The notes: generated by a model from the sequence alone, not told the origin. A DNA stretch of 64,000 bases from Devosia sp. SL43 (GCF_021729885.1 NZ_CP063401.1:3402501-3466500); one strand, 5' to 3'; shown: positions 34,086-43,204, numbered from the stretch's first letter. Made by a program: numbers and translations.

Positions 34086-34475
34086 TCAGGCGGGGCCGGC
34101 GGCGATCGCTTCGATCTCGACGACGAATTCGGGCCGGGCGAAGCCGGTCACCAGCATCAGCGTCGAGGCGGGGTAGGGCTCGGCGAACAGCGCGTTGCGC
34201 ACCGCCATATAGGGCGCCAGATGCTCGCGGCCGGTCACGTAGGCATTGATGCGGACGACATTGGCGAGGCTCATGCCGGCTTCGCCCAGGATTGCCGCGA
34301 TATTGTCGAAACAGATGCGCGCCTGCCCCTCGCAATCGGCGGGCACCGTCTTGTCGGCCGCAATACCCAGTTGTCCCGAGCAAAACACCAGCCGCTGCCC
34401 CGCCGGCACGACAATGCCGTGGCTATAGGGCGCAAAGGGCGGGTGAATTTGGGGGGGGTCGAGGGGGATGGTCAT
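34086..34475 (-). CDS. RidA/YjgF/Rut-like family protein
   Basis: 129 residues of the RidA fold: PPFAPYSHGIVVPAGQRLVF, FDNIAAILGEAGMSLANVVR and INAYVTGREHLAPYMAVRNA with the conserved Arg. RidA members hydrolyse reactive imines or enamines; RutC in pyrimidine breakdown is a relative. It is first in a two-gene leftward operon with the creatininase-like gene and diverges from the ABC transporter. The 211 bp between the divergent starts must hold both promoters; TATAAT at 34578-34583 could be a -10 for the rightward one. Confidence 0.88.
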   Translation of the reverse strand: MTIPLDPPQIHPPFAPYSHGIVVPAGQRLVFCSGQLGIAADKTVPADCEGQARICFDNIAAILGEAGMSLANVVRINAYVTGREHLAPYMAVRNALFAEPYPASTLMLVTGFARPEFVVEIEAIAAGPA

Positions 34476-34686
34476 GGGCAGAGGTGTCCTAGAATTGCGA
34501 ATGCTATCGGGGGGTAGGGCGCTTGCCTAGTCCCAACCTGCCCAATTTGCATGCATGGCAGGCATTATTCGATGTTGCCTATAATTTGACTTCACAAAGG
34601 CGCCTTGCGGGGGGAAGTATTGAGCAAGCGAGACAATCGCACAAAAATTGGCCTTGGCTGCTCCCAGCCCGGCCAGGGAGCGCGAA

Positions 34687-35685
34687 ATGAACACCATCAT
34701 CAAACTTGCAACATCTACCCTCGTCCTGGCCGCCTTCAGCGGTGTCGCCGTGGCCCAGGACAAGGTTACCTTTGCCACCAACTGGCTGGCCCAGGCGGAG
34801 CACGGCGGCTATTACCAGGCCGTCGCCGACGGTACCTATGCCGAGTACGGCCTTGACGTCACCATCATGCAGGGCGGGCCGCAGTCACCTGGCCGCCCGA
34901 TGCTCGTTTCGGGTCAGGTCCAGTTCTACATGGGCGGCGCAACCGGCGCGATCAACGCCGTCAAGGAAGCCATTCCGACCATCACTCTGGCCGCGATCTT
35001 CCAGAAGGATCCGCAGATCCTGATGTCGCATCCTGGCAAGTTCGCCACCTTTCCCGAACTGGCCGGTGCCTCCAAGTACATTCTCAGCGCCGATGGCTTT
35101 TCCGGCTACTTCACCTGGATGAAGACCGAATGGCCCGAATTTGTCGAAGAGAAGTACGAGCCATACCAGTTCAATCCGGCTTCGTTCCTGGCCGATGATA
35201 TGGCCATCCAACAGGGCTATCTGACCTCCGAGCCGCTCGCCATCGAGCGCGAGGCCGGATTTGCTCCCGACGTCTGGCTGCTGGCCGACCAGGGCTACCA
35301 CCCCTATTCAACCACGATCGAAGCCATGAAGCCGTGGGTCGACGAGAACCCTGACATTGCCAAGCGTTTCGTCGAAGCGACCATCATCGGCTGGACCAAC
35401 TATCTCTATGGCGACAACGCCGCCGCCAACGAGCTGATCAAGACCGACAATCCTGAAATGACCGATGACCAGATCGCCTATGGCATCGCGAAGATGAAGG
35501 AATATGGCATCGTCGTCTCCGGCGATGCCGAAACCAAGGGCATCGGCTGCATGACCGAAGCTGGCTGGACCAGCTTCTATGACAGCATGGTCGAAGTCGG
35601 CGTGTTCGAAGCCGGTATCGACGTCAGCCAGGCCTACACGACCAAGTATGTGTGCCAGGGCCTTGGCGTTGACCTGATGAAGTAG
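34687..35685 (+). CDS. ABC transporter solute-binding protein, NMT1/THI5-like
   Basis: 332 residues with a signal peptide cleaved near residue 23 (STLVLAAFSGVAVAQ). The mature part is the NMT1/THI5-like fold used for pyrimidine, nitrate, sulfonate and riboflavin-like ligands: VTFATNWLAQAEHGGYYQAV, DGTYAEYGLDVTIMQGGPQS and QFYMGGATGAINAVKEAIPT. ATG 34687 follows AGGGAG. It is the first gene of a transport and catabolic operon running to 40759. The ligand is probably a nitrogen heterocycle, judged from the neighbours. Confidence 0.9.
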   Translation: MNTIIKLATSTLVLAAFSGVAVAQDKVTFATNWLAQAEHGGYYQAVADGTYAEYGLDVTIMQGGPQSPGRPMLVSGQVQFYMGGATGAINAVKEAIPTITLAAIFQKDPQILMSHPGKFATFPELAGASKYILSADGFSGYFTWMKTEWPEFVEEKYEPYQFNPASFLADDMAIQQGYLTSEPLAIEREAGFAPDVWLLADQGYHPYSTTIEAMKPWVDENPDIAKRFVEATIIGWTNYLYGDNAAANELIKTDNPEMTDDQIAYGIAKMKEYGIVVSGDAETKGIGCMTEAGWTSFYDSMVEVGVFEAGIDVSQAYTTKYVCQGLGVDLMK

Positions 35686-35700
35686 TCTGCTGCAGACCAT

Positions 35701-35726
35701 CGGCGCGGGCCTTCCTGCCCGCGTCG
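35701..35726 (+). other. Intercistronic hairpin after the binding-protein gene
   Basis: CGGCGCGGGC and GCCCGCGTCG form a 10-bp stem (one wobble) around CTTCCT, in the 69-bp gap before the ATPase gene. Such hairpins after a binding-protein gene usually protect its mRNA or thin out transcription, giving more binding protein than membrane components. Confidence 0.65.
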
Positions 35727-35754
35727 TTCCGACCCTAAACTGGGCGAAATCATT

Positions 35755-36588
35755 TTGACTGACCTGACCCTTTCCGAACCGGCCCTGGCCGGCGATGCCT
35801 CGACTGCTCGCCTGGTCGTTTCCATGCGCCATGTGAGCAAGCTGTTTTCCAACGGCACGCTGGCCCTCAAGGACATGTCGCTCGACGTCCGGCGCGGCGA
35901 GTTCCTGAGCCTTTTGGGCCCATCAGGCTGCGGCAAGTCTACGGCCCTGCGTATTATCGCCGGCCTCGGCGCCGCCAGCTCGGGCCAGATCGATTGGCCC
36001 TCGTCCAAGATCAGCTCCAAGGGACTGCCCGAAGGCGATATTGGCTTCGTCTTCCAGGAGCCAACCCTCATGCCTTGGCAGACGGTGTGGGGCAATGTCT
36101 ACCTGCCGCTGCGGCTGCAAGGGGTTTCCAAATCCGCCGCGAATGACCGCATCATGGAAACGCTGGCTTCGGTCGGGCTGGCCGATTTCACCAAGTCCTA
36201 TCCGCGCGAACTGTCCGGCGGCATGAAGATGCGCGTGTCGATCGCTCGCGCGCTGGTGACCAAGCCCAAGCTGCTGTTGATGGATGAGCCCTTCGCCGCG
36301 CTCGACGAAATCACCCGGCAGAAACTCAATGACGACGTGCTGCGCCTGTGGCGCGAGACCGGCATCACCGTCATCTTCGTCACCCATTCGGTGTTCGAGA
36401 GCGCTTTCCTCAGCAATCGCATCGTGGTCATGCGTGCGCGTCCCGGACAGGTCTATGCCGACCTGCCGCTGGTAACCTCGGCTTTGCGCGACGAACACTA
36501 CCGCACCTCGGAAGAATATCGTGCCACCACCGACATGGTGTCGCGCGCCTTGCAGGAAGCCATCATGCGCGGAGCCCAGGCGAAATGA
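35755..36588 (+). CDS. ABC transporter ATP-binding protein, nitrate/sulfonate/pyrimidine type
   Basis: 277 residues. Walker A is GPSGCGKST at about 60-68, the signature is ELSGGMKMR and Walker B is LLLMDEPFAALDE, followed by a switch His in FVTHSVFE. It belongs to the SsuB/TauB/ThiZ group of importers. The start is probably TTG 35755; MRHVSKLF downstream is an alternative. It overlaps the permease gene by four bases. Confidence 0.92.
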   Translation: MTDLTLSEPALAGDASTARLVVSMRHVSKLFSNGTLALKDMSLDVRRGEFLSLLGPSGCGKSTALRIIAGLGAASSGQIDWPSSKISSKGLPEGDIGFVFQEPTLMPWQTVWGNVYLPLRLQGVSKSAANDRIMETLASVGLADFTKSYPRELSGGMKMRVSIARALVTKPKLLLMDEPFAALDEITRQKLNDDVLRLWRETGITVIFVTHSVFESAFLSNRIVVMRARPGQVYADLPLVTSALRDEHYRTSEEYRATTDMVSRALQEAIMRGAQAK

Positions 36589-37448
36589 CCGAAGCCGCAT
36601 CACTCCATTCCTCCGAGGCCGGTACCGACAGCGCCGTCGCCATCGTGATCCGCCGCACCAGCGCCACCGAGCGCATACTGTCCGTCGCCATCCCCGTTTT
36701 CATGGTGATCCTCGCGGTCGCCGCCTGGCAGGCGCACATCGTCATCAATCAGGTGCCGCGCTACATCATGCCGGCGCCGCTCGACGTGGTGACGGCCTTG
36801 TTCACCGACTGGGACACCCTGTCGCCCTCGCTGCTGGTGACGCTTCGCATCACCATACTGGCGCTGATCATCGCCCTGATCGGCGGCGTCGGGCTGGCGA
36901 TCATCCTGATCCAGTCCAAATGGATCGAACTGGCGATCTTCCCCTTCGCAGTCATCCTGCAGGTGACGCCGATGATCGCCATCGCGCCGCTGCTGATCAT
37001 CTATATTCGCGACACACCGACGGTGCTGCTGACCTGCGCCTTCATTGTCGCCTTCTTCCCGATCCTGTCCAACATGGTCTCGGGCCTCAAGAGCGTCGAC
37101 CACAACCTGCTCAACCTGTTCGAACTTTACGGCGCCAGTCGCTGGCAGACGCTCATCCATCTCAAGCTGCCCAGCTCGCTGCCCTATTTCGCCGCCGGCC
37201 TGCGCATCGGTGGCGGCTTGTCGTTGATTGCCGCCGTGGTAGCCGAATTTGCCGCGGGGTCGGCCGGCAAAGGCTCCGGCCTTGCCTTCCGCCTACTCGA
37301 ATCTGGTTACCGGCTCAATTATCCGCGCCTCTATGCGGCCCTGTTGCTCCTGATGGCGACTGGCGTAGCGATTTTCGCGCTGACCTCGCTGATCTCCTGG
37401 CTGCTGCTGCATCGCTGGCACGAGAGTGCCATCAAGCGGGAGAACTGA
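36585..37448 (+). CDS. ABC transporter permease
   Basis: 287 residues with about six membrane helices. The BPD-type EAA loop reads LFELYGASRWQTLIHLKLPS before SLPYFAAGLRIGGGLSLIAA. It forms the inner-membrane channel with the ATPase upstream, as in SsuC/TauC/ThiX systems. ATG 36585 overlaps the ATPase stop. The amidohydrolase begins one base after its stop. Confidence 0.92.
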   Translation: MTEAASLHSSEAGTDSAVAIVIRRTSATERILSVAIPVFMVILAVAAWQAHIVINQVPRYIMPAPLDVVTALFTDWDTLSPSLLVTLRITILALIIALIGGVGLAIILIQSKWIELAIFPFAVILQVTPMIAIAPLLIIYIRDTPTVLLTCAFIVAFFPILSNMVSGLKSVDHNLLNLFELYGASRWQTLIHLKLPSSLPYFAAGLRIGGGLSLIAAVVAEFAAGSAGKGSGLAFRLLESGYRLNYPRLYAALLLLMATGVAIFALTSLISWLLLHRWHESAIKREN

Positions 37449-37449
37449 G

Positions 37450-38766
37450 ATGGCGATCACAATTCCTGCCGACGGACACTATGTGCTGGCCAATGCCAGC
37501 GTGCCGGAATCGGTCATGGACAATGCCGCATCGGGTGCGCTGGCTCGGGTGGACATTACCGTCGCCGACGGCATCGTCACCGCGATATCGCCAGCCGGCA
37601 CGGCACCGGCGTCCACCGCCATCGACCTCGATGGCGGCATCGTGCTTCCAGCATTCGTCGACCTCCATACCCATCTCGACAAGGGCCATATCTGGCCGCG
37701 CAAGCAGAACCCCGATGGCACCTGGCTGGGCGCCCTGATGGCTGTGCTCGACGATCGCAGTGCCAACTGGGCCGCCGCCGATGTCGAGCGGCGCATGGAT
37801 TTCTCGCTCCGCTGTGCCTATGCCCATGGTACAGCCGCCATCCGCACCCACCTCGACATGGCGCCGCCGCAGCACGAGATCACCTGGGACGTGTTCGAGG
37901 CCATGCGCGAGCGCTGGGCCGGGCGTGTGGAACTGCAGGCCGCGGGGCTGATGGGGCCGGACACGATCCTCGATCCGGCGGCGCTGCGCGCTATCGCGAC
38001 GCGCGCCAAGCCGGCCGGGGGCATCCTCGGCGGCTCGACCGCTGTGCATCCGGAAAACCGCACCATCATGCGCCGCTTGGTCGAAATGGCCGGCGAGCTC
38101 GGCCTCGATATCGACCTGCACACCGATGAATCGCCCGATCCGGCCGCCAATGCGCTCGAAAGCCTGGCCGAGGCGGTGATCGAGACCGGCTTCACTGGCA
38201 AGGTCACTGCGGGCCATTGCTGCTCGCTGGCAGTGCAGTCTGACGGTGTCGCCAAACGCGTGATCGACAAGGTGGCGCGGGCTGGCGTAGCCGTCGTCTC
38301 GCTGCCGATGTGCAACATGTACTTGCAGGACCGGGACAACACATCCGGTATCCGCACGCCGCGCTGGCGTGGAGTGACCCTGCTCAATGAACTTAAGGCC
38401 GCCGGCGTCCCCGTGGCGATCGCCTCCGACAATACGCGAGACCCCTTCTACGCCTATGGCGATCTCGACGGCTTCGAGGTTTTGCGCGAGGGTGCCCGCA
38501 TCCTCCACTTCGATCACCCGCAGGCCGACGCTTTTGCCTGGGCCCGTGCGGTCGGCGCCGATCCCGCCGCGATTGCCGGCTTTGGCTACACCGCCACCAT
38601 CACCGCTGGCGCACCCGCCGACCTGGTGCTGTTCGGTGCCCGCACTTGGACCGAACTCATGTCGCGCCCGCAATCCGACCGCATCGTGCTGCGCAGCGGC
38701 ATGGCTATCGATACTACCTTGCCTGACTATCGCGAACTCGACGACTTGATGGGACAACGTCTATGA
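37450..38766 (+). CDS. Cytosine deaminase-like amidohydrolase
   Basis: 438 residues of the amidohydrolase superfamily, nearest in pattern to CodA-type deaminases. Metal ligands: H73 and H75 in DLHTHLDKGH, His in DIDLHTDESPD and TAGHCCSL, and Asp in IASDNTRDPFYAYGD. CodA enzymes deaminate cytosine and similar amino-heterocycles. Its place between a transporter and redox enzymes suggests that it opens or deaminates the imported ring. It overlaps the next gene by four bases. Confidence 0.88.
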   Translation: MAITIPADGHYVLANASVPESVMDNAASGALARVDITVADGIVTAISPAGTAPASTAIDLDGGIVLPAFVDLHTHLDKGHIWPRKQNPDGTWLGALMAVLDDRSANWAAADVERRMDFSLRCAYAHGTAAIRTHLDMAPPQHEITWDVFEAMRERWAGRVELQAAGLMGPDTILDPAALRAIATRAKPAGGILGGSTAVHPENRTIMRRLVEMAGELGLDIDLHTDESPDPAANALESLAEAVIETGFTGKVTAGHCCSLAVQSDGVAKRVIDKVARAGVAVVSLPMCNMYLQDRDNTSGIRTPRWRGVTLLNELKAAGVPVAIASDNTRDPFYAYGDLDGFEVLREGARILHFDHPQADAFAWARAVGADPAAIAGFGYTATITAGAPADLVLFGARTWTELMSRPQSDRIVLRSGMAIDTTLPDYRELDDLMGQRL

Positions 38767-40163
38767 GCATTGCAGCTTTCCGCGCCGATCTCGGCGATAT
38801 CCCGGTCGAAGACCATCCCCGCATTGTCCAGCAGCGCAGCCGCGATCACTATTGGTACTCGCCGGTTCTCAAAGCCAAGCTCGATCATGTCACCGCCGAG
38901 ATCGTGGTCTCGCCGCGCAGCAATGACGAGGTCAAGACCACGCTGGCTGCCGCCTACAAGCACGGCGTCGCCATCACGCCGCGTGGGGCCGGCACCGGCA
39001 ATTACGGCCAGGCCATGCCGCTGTCGGGCGGTGCCATGCTCAACCTGATGAGTATGGACAAGGTGCTCGACATCAAGAAGGACCGGGTGCGCGCCCAGGC
39101 CGGCGCCGTGCTCGAACAGATGGACCATCAGACCAAAGCCGCCGTCGGCGGCGAACTTCGCTTTCACCCATCGACCTACCGCATGGCGTCGATCGGCGGC
39201 TTTATCGCCGGTGGGTCCGGCGGCGTCGGTTCGGTGCGTTGGGGCGGGCTGCGCAATCTGGGCAGCATCCTGGGGATGAAGGTCATCACCTGCGAGGCCG
39301 AGCCGCGCGAACTCGATCTCGAGGGCGAAGACATCCTCAAGGTGGCCCATGCCTATGGCACCAATGGCATCATCGTCGAAGCGGAAATGCCGCTGGCGCC
39401 GGCGCATGACTGGGTCGACATGATCGTCGGCTTCGACAGCTTCATAGCCGCCGCCCGTTTTGCCGAGGCGGTGGCGCTCCAGGATGGGCTGCTGGTCAAG
39501 GAAGTCTCGTCCTATGCCGCACCGATCCCCGAGGCATATTTCAACCGCCACAAGCCCTACATCAAGGCCGGGCAATCGGTCGTGCTAATCATGGTGGCGC
39601 CGGTTTCGGCCGCGGCGATGACGCTGTTCACCAGCCACCACAAGGGCGAGATGCTGTATCGGTCCGACCGGGCCAGCGAGGAAGAACTCAAGCGCTTGCC
39701 GCCGGTCTATGAGCTCGCCTGGAACCACACGACGCTCCGTGCCCTCAAGGTCGATCCCACGATCACCTATCTCCAGACCCGCTACCCCACCATCGATCAC
39801 GTGCAGAAGATCGTCGACCTGCTCGGCGACGAACTGCCCATGCATATCGAGATGACGCGGCAGGACGGCATCGTCACCTTCGCCGGCCTGCCTTTGGTGC
39901 GGTACACCACGGAAGAGCGGCTCGAAGAGATCATCCGCATCCACGAGGACAATGACTGCAACGTTTTCAATCCGCATCGCTATACGCTCGAAGAGGGCGG
40001 CATGAAGCGGACCGACCAGAAACAGCTCGATTTCAAGCGCGAGGCCGACCCCAGGGGCATCCTCAACCCCGGCAAGATGGTGGCCTGGGAGAATCCCGAC
40101 TTCGACTTTGGGGCGGGCAAGGCCTGGCTGTTTGATGGTCTAAATCCAGTGCATGCAGCCTGA
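38763..40163 (+). CDS. FAD-linked oxidase (GlcD-like)
   Basis: 466 residues. The PCMH-type FAD-binding domain is clear: AEIVVSPRSNDEVKTTLAAA, ITPRGAGTGNYGQAMPLSGG, and IGGFIAGGSGGVGSVRWGGL. The C-terminal FAD-oxidase C domain ends with NPHRYTLEEGG and RGILNPGKMV. Such flavoproteins oxidise 2-hydroxy acids and related alcohols or amines. In this operon it would oxidise a product of the deaminase. It overlaps both neighbours, by four bases and one base. Confidence 0.9.
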   Translation: MSIAAFRADLGDIPVEDHPRIVQQRSRDHYWYSPVLKAKLDHVTAEIVVSPRSNDEVKTTLAAAYKHGVAITPRGAGTGNYGQAMPLSGGAMLNLMSMDKVLDIKKDRVRAQAGAVLEQMDHQTKAAVGGELRFHPSTYRMASIGGFIAGGSGGVGSVRWGGLRNLGSILGMKVITCEAEPRELDLEGEDILKVAHAYGTNGIIVEAEMPLAPAHDWVDMIVGFDSFIAAARFAEAVALQDGLLVKEVSSYAAPIPEAYFNRHKPYIKAGQSVVLIMVAPVSAAAMTLFTSHHKGEMLYRSDRASEEELKRLPPVYELAWNHTTLRALKVDPTITYLQTRYPTIDHVQKIVDLLGDELPMHIEMTRQDGIVTFAGLPLVRYTTEERLEEIIRIHEDNDCNVFNPHRYTLEEGGMKRTDQKQLDFKREADPRGILNPGKMVAWENPDFDFGAGKAWLFDGLNPVHAA

Positions 40164-40759
40164 TGCGCGTCCACGTCATCCACGCCCATCCGGTCGAAAG
40201 CAGCTACAACCGCGCGCTGTTCAATGCCGTCGTCGATGAGCTCACGGCCAAGGGCCACGAAGTCGATGCGCTCAACCTCTACGAGGCCGAGTTTGATGCC
40301 GTGCTTAGCCGCGAGGAGCGCCTCAACTATCACGACGTGCCCGGCAACCTGACGCCGGCGGTCAAACCCTTTGTCGATCGGCTGATGGCGGCCGAAGCCC
40401 TGGTCTTTGTGCATCCGGTCTGGAACTACGGTTACCCCGCCATCCTCAAAGGCTATTTCGATCGTACCTTTCTGCCTGGCGTCTCCTTCATCCTCGAAGG
40501 CGGCGGTGATCGCGGCCGGCTTATCCCCAATCTCAAGAACATCAAGAAGGTCGCCTTTGTTACCACCTATGGTGGCAATCGCTGGCGGACCATGGTCATG
40601 GGCGATCCGCCGCGGCGCCTCGCCCGTCGTTGGGCCTGGGTCACCTTCCGCACCCGCACGCCACCCAAATACCTGGCGCTCTACGACATGAACAATTGCA
40701 CGCCGGACCAGCTGGCGGGGTTCATTGCAAAGGTGCGGCAGGCCATGTCGGCATTCTGA
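40163..40759 (+). CDS. Flavodoxin-fold NAD(P)H-dependent oxidoreductase
   Basis: 198 residues of the NQO1/MdaB/KefF-like family: VHVIHAHPVESSYNRALFNA, ALVFVHPVWNYGYPAILKGY, then FDRTFLPGVSF and VAFVTTYGGNRWR. It binds FMN or FAD and reduces quinones or other acceptors with NAD(P)H. ATG 40163 overlaps the FAD oxidase stop (TGATG). As the last gene of the catabolic operon, it may supply or accept electrons for a pathway step. Confidence 0.9.
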   Translation: MRVHVIHAHPVESSYNRALFNAVVDELTAKGHEVDALNLYEAEFDAVLSREERLNYHDVPGNLTPAVKPFVDRLMAAEALVFVHPVWNYGYPAILKGYFDRTFLPGVSFILEGGGDRGRLIPNLKNIKKVAFVTTYGGNRWRTMVMGDPPRRLARRWAWVTFRTRTPPKYLALYDMNNCTPDQLAGFIAKVRQAMSAF

Positions 40760-40925
40760 TAATACAGCTGGGCTCTCAGCGGCGTGCATGCCTGGGTCAG
40801 CCTCGGTAGGGTCAGCGGGGTGACAGTTCGCTACGGTTGACGAATGAGACAAGCCCGCCGCCACTGTTTCGTATCCGCGTTCAGCACGCTTGCGGCTCCG
40901 AATGGACGCCATTAGGTTCGCGCGC

Positions 40926-41282
40926 ATGAGCGCCCCCCAATTTGTCTACAAGATCGCTACAGAATTCGTGTTCGGCCCAGCCCGTGGCCAGCCGGCTTTT
41001 GCCGGCATGCCTATCGATGCCAAGGATGGCTACATCCATTTCTCCTCGGCCGAGCAACTGGGTGAAACCCTACGACTCCATTTCGCCGGGCAAAGCGGAC
41101 TGGTCTTGCTGGCGGTACAAAGTGCAGAGCTTGGAGACAGCCTGGTTTGGGAGGCCTCGCGTGGCGGGGCGCTGTTCCCCCATCTCTATGGTGGGCCTCT
41201 GCCGACATCTGCCATCGCCTGGGAGGCGCCCATCAGCGTCGCCGCCGATGGCTCCTGCGATCTGCCGGAGGCAGTGCGATGA
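40926..41282 (+). CDS. DUF952 family protein
   Basis: 118 residues of DUF952: FVYKIATEFVFGPARGQPAF, DGYIHFSSAEQLGETLRLHF and EASRGGALFPHLYGGPLPTS. The function is unknown; the fold is thought to relate to ADP-ribosyl transfer-like proteins, which I hold loosely. It commonly sits directly before pyrD in alphaproteobacteria, as here, with a four-base overlap. Confidence 0.9.
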   Translation: MSAPQFVYKIATEFVFGPARGQPAFAGMPIDAKDGYIHFSSAEQLGETLRLHFAGQSGLVLLAVQSAELGDSLVWEASRGGALFPHLYGGPLPTSAIAWEAPISVAADGSCDLPEAVR

Positions 41283-42388
41283 TCCTGTCTGCGCTCTCGC
41301 CATTGCTGCGGATCCCGGCTTTGTCCGACATTACCCAGCAGACTCTGCTCAAGATGGATGCCGAAACGGCGCATGGCGCCACCATCACCGCATTACGCCT
41401 GGGGCTGGCACCGGAGCAGAGCCATCCTGACGGGGCAGAACTCCACACCACGCTGTGCGGGCTCGATCTCAAGAACCCGGTCGGCATGGCGGCCGGCTTC
41501 GACAAGAATGCCGAAGTGGCGCGGCCACTGGCGCTGATGGGCTTCGGCATGGTCGAAATCGGCACGGTGACCCCGCGGCCGCAGGTCGGCAATCCCAAGC
41601 CACGGCTGTTCCGTGTCCCCGCCGCCGATGGCGTCATCAATCGCATGGGTTTCAACAACGAGGGCCACGAGGCGGCCTTTGCGCGGCTCAAGGGCCAGCG
41701 CGTGCCGGCAGCGCTCGGGGTCAATATCGGCGCCAACAAGGACAGCGATGATTTCGTCGCCGACTATGTGCTGGGGGTGAAACGCTTCGCCGACCTGGCC
41801 GATTATCTCACCGCCAATATTTCCTCACCCAACACGCCCGGCCTGCGAAACCTGCAGGCCGACGAGGCCCTGCGCCGTCTTCTCGGCGAGATTCTCGCTG
41901 CGCGCGCCAAGGCAAAAACTCGTGTGCCGGTCTTCCTCAAGATCGCGCCCGATCTCGACGAGAAGGCGCTCGACGGCATCGCCAAAGTGGTGCTCGCCAC
42001 CGACCTGGATGGACTGATCGTCTCCAACACGACGATTACCCGCGATGCTGTTGCGGGCATGGAAAACGCCACTGAAACTGGCGGCCTCTCCGGCAAGCCG
42101 CTGTTCGATCTTTCGACGCAAAAGCTGGCGCAGGTCCGTCAGCGAGTCGGCCATCTACCGATCATCGGTGTGGGCGGCATCCACTCGCCGCAATCGGCCG
42201 TAGCCAAGATCGAGGCCGGCGCCAATGCCATCCAGCTCTATTCGGCCATGGTGTTCGGGGGGCTTGACATGCTCGACCGCCTCAAGCGCGGACTCGCGGC
42301 AGCGGTACGGGCCGAGGGAAAAACCAACATTGCGCAATTGGTGGGGACGAAGACGGACGATTGGGCAAAGGGCAGGGCGACGGTCTAG
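41279..42388 (+). CDS. pyrD: Dihydroorotate dehydrogenase (quinone)
   Basis: 369 residues of class 2 PyrD, the membrane-associated form that passes electrons to quinone in pyrimidine synthesis. Seen: an N-terminal helical extension, LKNPVGMAAGFDKNAEVARP, GVINRMGFNNEGHEA, NISSPNTPGLRNLQ, FLKIAPDLDEKALDGIAKVV, SNTTITRD and the FMN-phosphate region VGVGGIHSPQSAVAKIEAGA with NAIQLYSAMV. It is followed by a large inverted repeat and is convergent with the NarL regulator. Confidence 0.95.
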   Translation: MILSALSPLLRIPALSDITQQTLLKMDAETAHGATITALRLGLAPEQSHPDGAELHTTLCGLDLKNPVGMAAGFDKNAEVARPLALMGFGMVEIGTVTPRPQVGNPKPRLFRVPAADGVINRMGFNNEGHEAAFARLKGQRVPAALGVNIGANKDSDDFVADYVLGVKRFADLADYLTANISSPNTPGLRNLQADEALRRLLGEILAARAKAKTRVPVFLKIAPDLDEKALDGIAKVVLATDLDGLIVSNTTITRDAVAGMENATETGGLSGKPLFDLSTQKLAQVRQRVGHLPIIGVGGIHSPQSAVAKIEAGANAIQLYSAMVFGGLDMLDRLKRGLAAAVRAEGKTNIAQLVGTKTDDWAKGRATV

Positions 42389-42403
42389 TTAGGTCTTTGC
42401 CAC

Positions 42404-42522
42404 GCCCTCGTGGTTCGAGGCGCTGAAGAAGCGCACCTCACCATGAGGGCTGTTCTTAACTCGGTAAATTAGTAGTCCTCATGGTGAGGTGCGAGCTCTT
42501 GCGAGCCTCGAACCACGAGGGC
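42404..42522. repeat. Large inverted repeat (CCTCGTGGTTCGAGG / CCTCACCATGAGG type)
   Basis: Left arm 42404-42448 and right arm 42477-42522 are inverted copies of one 45-base unit. Outer parts: CCCTCGTGGTTCGAGGC and GCCTCGAACCACGAGGG. Inner parts: GCACCTCACCATGAGG and CCTCATGGTGAGGTGC. About 28 AT-rich bases lie in the loop. It fills the gap between convergent genes and could act as a two-way terminator. Confidence 0.88.
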
Positions 42523-42532
42523 TTGGCACGGA

Positions 42533-43204
42533 TCAAGCCTTCTCCGACCCAATCGAAAACAGTGCTTCGAACTGGCCATCCTCGATCCGAGCCGCAGCAA
42601 TCACCGCCTGCGTTCGGCTGTCGACATCGAGTTTCTGCAGGATCGCCGAGACGTGCGCCTTCACGGTCGCTTCCGAGATGGTCAGCTCATAGGCGATCTG
42701 CTTGTTCATCAACCCATCGCTGAGCATCATCAGCACGCGCACCTGTTGCGGCGTCAGCGTCGACAGCCGGCGCATCAGCGCCGTATGCGCATCATCGCCG
42801 CCCAGCGTCGTCCCCTCAGGCACGAAGACTTCGCCTGACAAAACCGTCTCGATGGCACGGCGGATCTCGGTCGGCCCCACCGATTTGTGAAGATAGCCAG
42901 CGGCCCCCAGCTCGAAGGCGCGCCGCACCACTGTGCTATCCTCCACTGCCGAGATGATCATCACTGGAATATCAGGATACTGCGCGCGCAGCAGCAGCAG
43001 CCCGGAGAAGCCGCGCACGCCGGGCATGTTGAGGTCGAGCAGGACGAGATCGCAATCACGGTCGGCGTCGAGCGCTGCGCTCAGTCCCGCCAGGTCGCCG
43101 GCTTCTTCGACGGACACCGTGGCATCGCCGCCAGCCAGCGTCTGCCGCAGGGCCGCCCGGAACAGGGGATGGTCATCGACGATGATAATGCGGCGGCGGG
43201 TCAT
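42533..43204 (-). CDS. NarL/LuxR family response regulator
   Basis: 223 residues from ATG 43204. The receiver has IIVDDHPL, phosphoacceptor D57 in LVLLDLNMPGV and Lys in GYLHKSVG. The C-terminal LuxR HTH starts LTPQQVRVLMMLSDGLMNKQ and includes IAYELTISEATVKAHVSAIL. A GTG at 43258 would add 18 residues. No kinase is adjacent, though an orphan hybrid kinase lies at 55074-56693. It is divergent from the PodJ-like gene. Confidence 0.92.
   Translation of the reverse strand: MTRRRIIIVDDHPLFRAALRQTLAGGDATVSVEEAGDLAGLSAALDADRDCDLVLLDLNMPGVRGFSGLLLLRAQYPDIPVMIISAVEDSTVVRRAFELGAAGYLHKSVGPTEIRRAIETVLSGEVFVPEGTTLGGDDAHTALMRRLSTLTPQQVRVLMMLSDGLMNKQIAYELTISEATVKAHVSAILQKLDVDSRTQAVIAAARIEDGQFEALFSIGSEKA

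Noticed and set aside
33387-34517. A 376-codon open frame antisense to the creatininase-like and RidA genes
   Set aside because: Both sense genes have intact family motifs and metal ligands; the antisense product has none.
34476-34686. A TPP or other riboswitch before the NMT1-type binding protein
   Set aside because: I looked for the thiamine-pyrophosphate box and found no match. Only a possible -10 element was seen.
37432-38757. A 441-codon open frame antisense to the cytosine-deaminase-like gene
   Set aside because: The sense product has the metal-binding HxH and the other amidohydrolase motifs; the antisense one has none.
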